DNA of 9,504 nucleotides from DASSUC01 sp035649895. Lineage in GTDB: Bacteria > Actinomycetota > Actinomycetes > Mycobacteriales > Micromonosporaceae. The notes beneath the pieces were generated by a model. The model made no database searches. It was not told where the DNA came from and saw nothing but the letters and a program-made list of their open reading frames with translations. The stretch lies in the NCBI GenBank assembly GCA_035649895.1, contig DASRIS010000167.1, positions 1 to 9,504 on the forward strand. Direction: 5' to 3'. Below, piece after piece: positions 5,268 through 9,504 of this stretch. Both the position numbers and the translations under genes were made by a program. Numbering within the stretch: the stretch's first letter is position 1; each line of letters begins with the position of its first letter.

Positions 5268-5906
5268 ATGAGCAGCCCTCCGCCACCGCGGCGCGGGCGC
5301 TGGACCGGGCCGGCGGCGATCGGCCTGGTGCTGGCCGGTGTCTTCGCCACCGGCGCGGGGCTCGGCCAGATGGGCGCCGGGATGTCCTGGGGAGACCTGT
5401 TCAACCGGCCGGGCAAGCCGCCGCCGCGCGAGTTCCCCGTGCTCGAGCCGAGCCAGCCGATCCGGATCGCGATCCCATCGCTCGACGTGCGGGCCCCGGT
5501 CATCGCGGTCGGGCTCGCCGCGGACGGCTCGATCGCCGCCCCGCCGCTGGAGCGGCACACCGAGGTCGGGTGGTTCGAGCGCGGCCCGACGCCGGGGCAG
5601 TTCGGCCCGGCCATCATCGTGGGCCACGCGGACACCCGGACCGGGCCGTCGGTCTTCCACGCCCTGCGCACGCTGCGTCCGGGAGCGGTGGTCGAGGTGA
5701 CCCGGCGGGACCGTACGGTCGCCATCTTCGAGGTGGGCTCGGTCGAGCGGTTCGCCAAGGCGGGCCTGCCGCCGGATCGGGTCTACGGGGACTTCAGCCG
5801 GCCGGTGCTGCGCCTGATCACGTGCGGTGGCAGCTTCGTGCCGGGGGAGGGGTACGCCGACAACGTCATCGTGTTCGCCTCACTGGTCGGCACCCGGGGG
5901 CCGTGA
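5268..5906 (+). CDS. Class F sortase
   Basis: Membrane-anchored transpeptidase of 212 aa that would cleave sorting motifs and attach proteins to cell-wall precursors. A short Pro/Arg-rich cytoplasmic end is followed by a transmembrane segment (about 13-38). The sortase barrel begins near IRIAIPSLDVRAPVIAVGL (65-83). Catalytic His120 is in IIVGHADTRTGPSVFHAL and Cys186 in LRLITCGG, both in the class F form. Sortases normally have an Arg about 9-13 residues after the Cys; here the segment reads GYADNVIVFA, with Ala197 where a YRDN-type motif would put Arg, and no Arg occurs between Cys186 and Arg210. The enzyme may use another residue, be a natural variant, or be inactive. ATG 5268 lies 8 bp after the presumed substrate gene, consistent with a two-gene operon. 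Confidence 0.92.
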   Translation: MSSPPPPRRGRWTGPAAIGLVLAGVFATGAGLGQMGAGMSWGDLFNRPGKPPPREFPVLEPSQPIRIAIPSLDVRAPVIAVGLAADGSIAAPPLERHTEVGWFERGPTPGQFGPAIIVGHADTRTGPSVFHALRTLRPGAVVEVTRRDRTVAIFEVGSVERFAKAGLPPDRVYGDFSRPVLRLITCGGSFVPGEGYADNVIVFASLVGTRGP

Positions 5907-5947
5907 CCGGGTGCACTGGGCGGTGTGCTGGTGGCGGCGGTGCGCCG

Positions 5948-6520
5948 TCAGGGCGTGCGGTCGGGCCGCTGCCAGAGGTAGAGGTCGCGCAGCAGGGACA
6001 CCTCGGCGCCGTGGTGGATCATCTCGCGGTTAATGTGCAGCACGAGGGCGGCCATCGGGTAGTCGGCGTACGGCCCCTCGGCCGGCCCGCACGGGCGCGC
6101 CAGCCCCTCCTCCTTGAGGCCGTGCACCCCGTCGACCCACCGGGCGTACGCGTCGTCCAGCTGGCGCAGCGCCTGCGCGGCCGTGCCCGCGTACGCGAAG
6201 GTCTGGTAGTCGGCGGGCGGGCCGCCGAAGTGCGCGGCGACCCGCTGGCCGAGCACGCCGACGATGATGTGGCCGAGCCGCCACGCGATGGTGGTCACCG
6301 GTACGGGCTTCGGCTCCGGGATCTCGAAGTCGATGGTGAAGTCACCTGAGCCGGCCTTGACCGGCGCGGTGCCGGTGCCGCGGGGCCGGATGCTCCAGGC
6401 GCCCGGCACGGGCTCCCAGAAGTACTCCTCGTCGCTCAGGCCGGACAGGCGTGGCCGGAGCTGGTGCTGCCAGTGCCAGTCGAGCTGGTCGGCCAGCTCG
6501 GAGTTCCAGTCGATGGTCAT
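5948..6520 (-). CDS. DinB-superfamily protein (putative metal-dependent, four-helix bundle)
   Basis: Cytosolic protein of 190 aa in the DinB/YfiT-like superfamily of four-helix-bundle metalloproteins (not DNA polymerase IV). It has the actinobacterial signature YFWEPVPGAWSIRPRG (33-48), AWRLGH with His84, FGGPPADYQTFAYAGTAAQALRQLD, and the C-terminal helix LHINREMIHHGAEVSLLRDLY (His162, His169, His170). These histidines are the likely metal ligands. Superfamily members include thiol-dependent enzymes using mycothiol or bacillithiol; the reaction here is unknown. I prefer ATG 6520 (MTIDWNSEL) over a start seven codons upstream because TACCGT, a -10-like element, lies seven bases before it. The gene is divergent from the WYL regulator with 61 bp between starts, which suggests control by that regulator. 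Confidence 0.88.
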   Translation of the reverse strand: MTIDWNSELADQLDWHWQHQLRPRLSGLSDEEYFWEPVPGAWSIRPRGTGTAPVKAGSGDFTIDFEIPEPKPVPVTTIAWRLGHIIVGVLGQRVAAHFGGPPADYQTFAYAGTAAQALRQLDDAYARWVDGVHGLKEEGLARPCGPAEGPYADYPMAALVLHINREMIHHGAEVSLLRDLYLWQRPDRTP

Positions 6521-6527
6521 GCGCCTC

Positions 6528-6533
6528 ACGGTA
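6528..6533 (-). promoter_or_regulatory. -10 element of the DinB-like gene (leaderless)
   Basis: TACCGT on the minus strand fits TANNNT and ends seven bases before ATG 6520, so the transcript would start at the A of the start codon. GAGG next to the ATG is too close to be a normal ribosome binding site. The -35 is weak. Confidence 0.45.
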
Positions 6534-6543
6534 GGCGGCATTG

Positions 6544-6574
6544 CGGACAGCTGCGGTCCTGATGCTGGCAGAAT
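6544..6574 (+). promoter_or_regulatory. Promoter of the WYL regulator (leaderless)
   Basis: CGGACA (6544-6549, four of six to TTGACA) and CAGAAT (6569-6574, four of six to TATAAT) are 19 bp apart. GTG 6582 follows seven bases after the -10, so initiation at the start codon is expected. This also decides the start of the gene, since no Shine-Dalgarno is visible. Confidence 0.55.
6545..6559. promoter_or_regulatory. Imperfect palindrome, candidate WYL operator
   Basis: GGACAGCTGCGGTCC is symmetric around 6552 at six of seven positions. It lies between the -35 and -10 of the WYL promoter and just upstream of the DinB-like -10, so a bound dimer could control both genes. Confidence 0.4.
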
Positions 6575-6581
6575 CGTCTGG

Positions 6582-7571
6582 GTGCTGGGGACATCGGCCC
6601 GGCTGCTTCGGCTGCTGTCGCTGCTCCAGGCGCGCCGCGAGTGGTCCGGCGGCGAGCTTGCGGAGCGGCTGGAGGTTGCGCCGCGGACGGTCCGCCGGGA
6701 CGTGGAGCGGCTGCGGGGGCTGGGCTACCCGGTGTGCGCCACACCTGGGGCGGGTGGCGGGTACCGGCTGGGCGCCGGCGGCGCGCTGCCGCCTCTGCTG
6801 CTCGACGACGACGAGGCGGTCGCCGTCGCGGTCGGGCTGCGTACCGCCGCCGGCGGCACCGTCGCCGGCATCGAGGAGGCGTCGGTACGCGCGCTCGCAA
6901 AGCTGGAGCAGGTGTTGCCGGTACGGCTGCGCGGGCGCGTGTCGGCGATCGAGGCGTCCACCGTGCCGCTGACCGGACCGGTCTCCACAGTGGACCCCGG
7001 TACGCTGACCGTGGTCGCGGGGGCGTGCCGGGACTCGGAGCGGCTGTCGATGGACTACCGCGACCGCGACGGCGCGGCGAGCACGCGGACGGTGGAGCCG
7101 TACCGGCTGGTGCACACCGGCCGGCGGTGGTACCTGGTGGCGCGCGACACCGACCGCGACGCGTGGCGGACCTTCCGGGTCGACCGGATCGGGCAGGTCC
7201 GGCCGACCGGCTGCCGGTTCACCCCGCGCGACCCGCCGGACCCGGCTGCGTACGTGGCGACCGCACTGTCCAGCGCGCCCTACCAGCACCGCGCCCGGAT
7301 CCGGCTGCACGCCCCGGCGCCTGCGGTCGCGGCCCGGGTGCCGCCCACCGTCGGCGTGGTGGAGCCGGTCGACGCGGGCTCGTGCCTGCTCGTCACCGGC
7401 TCAGACTCGCTCGACGCGATCGCCGTCCACGTTGCGCTCCTGGGCTTCGACTTCCAGGTCCTGGAGCCGCCCGAGCTGGTCGACCACGTCCGCGCGCTGG
7501 CCGGCCGGCTCGGCCGCGCCACCGAGCCGCTCAGCGGGGCGGGGCGTGCAGCCGGTCGCGAAGGAAGGTGA
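6582..7571 (+). CDS. WYL-domain (YafY-type) transcriptional regulator
   Basis: DNA-binding protein of 329 aa. A DeoR-like winged helix-turn-helix is at about 5-65 (LLRLLSLLQARREWSGGELAERLEVAPRTVRRDVERLRGLGYPV, then the wing GAGGGYRLG). A linker and the ligand-sensing WYL domain follow, with the literal motif RRWYLVARD (Trp183-Tyr184-Leu185) and WRTFRVDRI. The C-terminal part to about 310 fits the WCX extension (ARIRLHAPAPAVAARVP to GFDFQVLEPPELVDHV). Such proteins are activators or repressors; some sense nucleotides or DNA damage. I chose GTG 6582 because it directly precedes the HTH and follows a -10 at leaderless spacing; the frame is open further upstream but that part is antisense to the DinB-like gene. 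The divergent DinB-like gene is the likeliest target besides itself. The 3' end overlaps the hydrolase gene by 41 bp. Confidence 0.92.
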   Translation: MLGTSARLLRLLSLLQARREWSGGELAERLEVAPRTVRRDVERLRGLGYPVCATPGAGGGYRLGAGGALPPLLLDDDEAVAVAVGLRTAAGGTVAGIEEASVRALAKLEQVLPVRLRGRVSAIEASTVPLTGPVSTVDPGTLTVVAGACRDSERLSMDYRDRDGAASTRTVEPYRLVHTGRRWYLVARDTDRDAWRTFRVDRIGQVRPTGCRFTPRDPPDPAAYVATALSSAPYQHRARIRLHAPAPAVAARVPPTVGVVEPVDAGSCLLVTGSDSLDAIAVHVALLGFDFQVLEPPELVDHVRALAGRLGRATEPLSGAGRAAGREGR

Positions 7572-8334
7572 GCACCTGCTCCAGCGCGCGTCGGGTGGGA
7601 TGGTCGGGGTCGTCAAGGCGGTCGCCCGGGCGTCCGGTGAGGACCGCGTGGGCGCGCGGCGGGATGCCGTACTCGTTGCCGGATGAGGAGTCGATCTCGA
7701 CGGGGAGGAAGCCGGCGCCCAGCTCGCGCCGCAGGGTGGCGAAGCGCTCACCCGGCACCGCGCGGTCCCCGGTGAACCGCAGGCCGAGCACGCACGCTCC
7801 GCCCGCCACCCGCTCGCGGACCCGGGCCAGGTCAGTGCCGGAGAGCCCGATGTCGGCCTTGCGGCGGCGACCGAGGGGCACCGGCAGCGAGGGCTGGCTG
7901 AGCACGGGCGCGAGCATCCGGTCATCGACCAGCATCGCCAGCGCGAAGCCGCCGGTGAAGCACATCCCCACCGCACCCACGCCCGGCCCGCCGCACTCGG
8001 CATGGGCGCGCGCCGCCAGCGCGCGCAGCCAGGACACGACCGGGCTGGTACGCCCGGCGGCGAACACGGCGAACTCCCGGGCGATGCAGACGCGGGCCAC
8101 GGTGCGCAGCAGGTACGGCAGGCTGTTGGCGCGGCCCGGCGTGCCGAACAGCGACGGCAGGTAGGCGGTGCACCCGACGCCGACCACCCGCAGGGCGAAG
8201 TCGAGCACCGGGGGGTGCAGCCCTGGCAGCTCCGGCATGACGACCACCGCGGGTCCGGCGCCGGCTCGGAGCACGTCGCGGGTCAGCCCGTCATGGGTGA
8301 AGGCGAACCGGTCGAAGCCACGCAGCTCGTCCAC
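7531..8334 (-). CDS. Dienelactone hydrolase family protein
   Basis: Cytosolic alpha/beta hydrolase of 267 aa. The nucleophile elbow is GMCFTGGFA with Cys125, as in carboxymethylenebutenolidase. Asp190 (FTGDRAVPGERF) and His229 (RAHAVLTG) complete the triad, and Glu35 in MPELPGLHP corresponds to the Glu that activates the Cys in Pseudomonas dienelactone hydrolase. The family hydrolyses lactones or esters; the real substrate here is unknown and no chlorocatechol pathway is nearby. GTG 8334 is preceded by a perfect AGGAGG (reverse of 8344-8349) with 9 nt spacing. The gene overlaps the WYL regulator tail to tail by 41 bp, so mutual transcriptional interference is possible. A strong hairpin lies 34 bp upstream of the start. 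Confidence 0.9.
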   Translation of the reverse strand: MDELRGFDRFAFTHDGLTRDVLRAGAGPAVVVMPELPGLHPPVLDFALRVVGVGCTAYLPSLFGTPGRANSLPYLLRTVARVCIAREFAVFAAGRTSPVVSWLRALAARAHAECGGPGVGAVGMCFTGGFALAMLVDDRMLAPVLSQPSLPVPLGRRRKADIGLSGTDLARVRERVAGGACVLGLRFTGDRAVPGERFATLRRELGAGFLPVEIDSSSGNEYGIPPRAHAVLTGRPGDRLDDPDHPTRRALEQVLTFLRDRLHAPPR

Positions 8335-8343
8335 TTGTCGCGG

Positions 8344-8349
8344 CCTCCT
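8344..8349 (-). promoter_or_regulatory. Perfect Shine-Dalgarno of the hydrolase gene
   Basis: AGGAGG on the minus strand, 9 nt before GTG 8334. It decides the start, because no ATG is available nearby. Confidence 0.75.
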
Positions 8350-8368
8350 GACGGGTCTGCAGCTACGC

Positions 8369-8403
8369 CACGAGGACCTGCCGGTCGCCGGCAGGTCCTC
8401 GTG
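8369..8403 (-). terminator. Perfect 16-bp hairpin between the acidic-protein and hydrolase genes
   Basis: Arms CACGAGGACCTGCCGG (8369-8384) and its exact complement (8388-8403) enclose a 3-nt loop. It lies 28 bp past the stop of the leftward acidic-protein gene and is most simply its intrinsic terminator without a U-tract. It also ends only about 20 nt before the Shine-Dalgarno of the hydrolase, so it could act in that gene's leader. Confidence 0.75.
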
Positions 8404-8430
8404 ACGGTACGGGAGTGGTGGTTGGCTTGG

Positions 8431-9504
8431 CTACCAGGCGAGCAGGCGGTCCAGCAGCTCCCGGTACTGGCGTACGGATACGCGCAGCCGCTCCGTGTCA
8501 TCACCGGCCCCGCTGCCCCAGCTGGCCAGCTCCTCATGGTGCGACCGCAGTGCCCCGGTCAGCTCCTCGACGACGTCGTCCAGGAGTGCCCGCGCCTGGT
8601 CGGCCGCTGCGCGCGGGTCGTCCACGAACCGCAGCTGGACCTCCCGCCAGCGGTCGCGCAGGTCGCTGAGCCGGTCGTCGGCCCAGAGCGCGCCCAGCGC
8701 GGGGGCGGCAACGGCACCGGGCATGAGCTCGCCACCCTCGGGCGCCTCCGATGCAGGCGCCGTTTCCGGCTCGCGGTCGAGGTCGGCCGCTGGTACGGGC
8801 GCCACCTCGGGCTCGCGGTCGAAGTCGGCCTCGGGCACGGGTACCGTCCCAGGCTCGCGGTCGGTGTCTGGCCCGTGGTCAGTGTCTAGCACGGGGGCGG
8901 TGTCCGGCTCCCGGTCGGCGTCGGGCTCCCGGTCAAGATCCGGTTCCCGGTCAAAGTCCGGTTCCCGGTCAGCCACGGGCGCCCGGTCAGCCTCGGGCTC
9001 CTGGTCGACACCGCGGTCCTGGTCGACATCACGGTCCTGGTCGATGTCGACTGGCCGACCGCCAGCCGCCGGGGCGGCGACGCCCGCGGCGCCGGCCGAC
9101 GCCTCCGCGGGAACGGCTTGGGCCAGGTCGCGGTCGTCCGCGTACTCGGTGTCCGGCACCGGAGCGACGCCCACGGCGTGCGGCGGGCCGAAGTCCGGCG
9201 CGCCGGCGTTGCTGCGGTCCGTCCCTGCGTCGGCGTCGTACGCCCTAGCGTCGGCATCGGGGGGACCGGGCTCGGCTGGGGTGTCGTCGCGGTCGTGCGG
9301 TGTCGCATCCAGCTCGGCCGCCTCCGGCTCGGTCAGCTCGGGCGCGGGCCGCCCGGTGTCCGCGACATCGGCCGGGTGCTCGCGGTCAGCGAGGTCCTCC
9401 TGGTCGGTCAGGCCGCCTCGGTCGGTCAGGTTGTCCGGGTCGGTCAGGTTGTCCGGGTCGGTCGGGCTGTCCCGGTCGGTCAGGTGCTCGGTGTCGGTGC
9501 GGCC
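8431..9504 (-). CDS. Acidic repeat-rich protein with conserved C-terminal helical domain (5' end missing)
   Basis: The minus frame is open from the TAG at 8431-8433 to the right edge, so at least 357 residues are encoded and the start is outside. GTG 9174 is the only in-frame start seen, but it has no ribosome binding site and the sequence before it has the same Asp/Glu/Pro-rich character, so I treat the gene as truncated. The long N-terminal part is low-complexity and strongly acidic, with hexapeptide repeats (TDPDNL, DREPDx) and 14-residue repeats (DREPxxAPVPxADx). The last 85 or so residues form a folded domain (LSDLRDRWREVQLRFVDDPRAAADQARALLDDVVEEL, later TERLRVSVRQYRELLDRLLAW) predicted as helices. 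I recall similar C-terminal domains in actinobacterial proteins of unknown function; I cannot name one. There is no signal peptide or membrane segment in the visible part. Confidence 0.8.
   Translation of the reverse strand, partial: GRTDTEHLTDRDSPTDPDNLTDPDNLTDRGGLTDQEDLADREHPADVADTGRPAPELTEPEAAELDATPHDRDDTPAEPGPPDADARAYDADAGTDRSNAGAPDFGPPHAVGVAPVPDTEYADDRDLAQAVPAEASAGAAGVAAPAAGGRPVDIDQDRDVDQDRGVDQEPEADRAPVADREPDFDREPDLDREPDADREPDTAPVLDTDHGPDTDREPGTVPVPEADFDREPEVAPVPAADLDREPETAPASEAPEGGELMPGAVAAPALGALWADDRLSDLRDRWREVQLRFVDDPRAAADQARALLDDVVEELTGALRSHHEELASWGSGAGDDTERLRVSVRQYRELLDRLLAW
8737..8916 (-). repeat. 42-bp in-frame repeats (14-residue units)
   Basis: Units at 8875-8916 (DREPDTAPVLDTDH), 8821-8862 (DREPGTVPVPEADF), 8779-8820 (DREPEVAPVPAADL) and 8737-8778 (DREPETAPASEAPE), in protein order. 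A 12-bp spacer (GPDT) separates the first from the second. They are diverged at the DNA level but keep phase. Confidence 0.8.
8917..9042 (-). repeat. 18-bp in-frame repeats (hexapeptide units), seven copies
   Basis: In protein order: DQDRDV, DQDRGV, DQEPEA, DRAPVA, DREPDF, DREPDL, DREPDA. The array abuts the 42-bp repeats, whose units begin with the same DREP, so both probably grew from one seed. Confidence 0.85.
9385..9492 (-). repeat. 18-bp in-frame repeats near the right edge, six copies
   Basis: Plus-strand unit GTCGGTCAGGTTGTCCGG. Copies at 9421-9438 and 9439-9456 are identical; those at 9385, 9403, 9457 and 9475 are diverged. The identical pair encodes PDNLTD twice. It is the same 18-bp period as the array at 8917-9042 but a different sequence. 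Confidence 0.85.

Noticed and set aside
5907..5947. Terminator between sortase and DinB-like gene
   Set aside because: The 41-bp gap is GC-rich but I find no stem longer than about four pairs.
6264..6581. N-terminal extension of the WYL regulator
   Set aside because: It is antisense to the DinB-like gene and lacks conserved sequence; the HTH starts directly after GTG 6582.
6641..8164. Plus-strand open frame of 507 codons
   Set aside because: It is a frame-shifted shadow of the WYL gene and antisense to the hydrolase; Arg/Ala/Gly-rich without motifs.
8917..9042. Possible CRISPR-like array
   Set aside because: The 18-bp units are contiguous without spacers, in frame, and encode hexapeptides.
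8751..9248. Plus-strand frames opposite the acidic repeats
   Set aside because: Their PGQ/ARG repeats are only the complement of the DREP repeats; the minus frame alone has a folded conserved domain and a terminator.

Overview
The window is very GC-rich, uses GTG starts often, has strongly G/C-biased third codon positions and carries families typical of filamentous actinomycetes (class F sortase, WYL regulator, EcsC protein, DinB-like protein, lipoprotein SGNH hydrolase). It looks like chromosomal DNA of a high-GC actinomycete, plausibly Micromonosporaceae. This assignment is inference. No tRNA, rRNA, transposase or CRISPR array is visible.

Layout, left to right. Positions 1-207 hold no gene I can support. 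A FAD-dependent aromatic-hydroxylase-type monooxygenase (208-1995, +) carries an in-frame array of degenerate pentapeptide repeats. It converges on a lipoprotein SGNH/GDSL esterase (2026-2868, -), and the last seven codons of the esterase are exactly duplicated over the stop of the monooxygenase. A 132-bp divergent intergenic region with back-to-back promoter candidates and two operator-like repeats separates the esterase from an EcsC-family gene (3001-3762, +). A MOSC protein of the YiiM type (3813-4481, +) follows, with signs of a leaderless transcript. Behind its stop lie a 14-bp tandem repeat that fits a G-quadruplex motif and a perfect GC palindrome, the likely terminator.

A two-gene surface module comes next: a small secreted protein with a C-terminal membrane anchor and a GPATG motif (4765-5259, +), and a class F sortase (5268-5906, +) 8 bp downstream. 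The sortase has the catalytic His and Cys but no Arg at the expected place. Then comes a DinB-like metalloprotein (5948-6520, -) divergent from a WYL-domain regulator (6582-7571, +), with a 61-bp intergenic region holding promoter elements and a palindrome. The 3' end of the regulator overlaps that of a dienelactone-hydrolase-family gene (7531-8334, -) by 41 bp. A perfect 16-bp hairpin precedes the hydrolase gene. The right end (8431 to the edge, -) is a 5'-truncated gene for an acidic, repeat-rich protein with a compact helical C-terminal domain.

The best functional groupings are the sortase with its presumed substrate, and the WYL regulator with the DinB-like gene (perhaps also the hydrolase). 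The rest looks like independent housekeeping or accessory genes. The possibly novel points are the sortase pair with its atypical active site and motif, the duplicated stop region, and the several gene-associated short tandem repeats.
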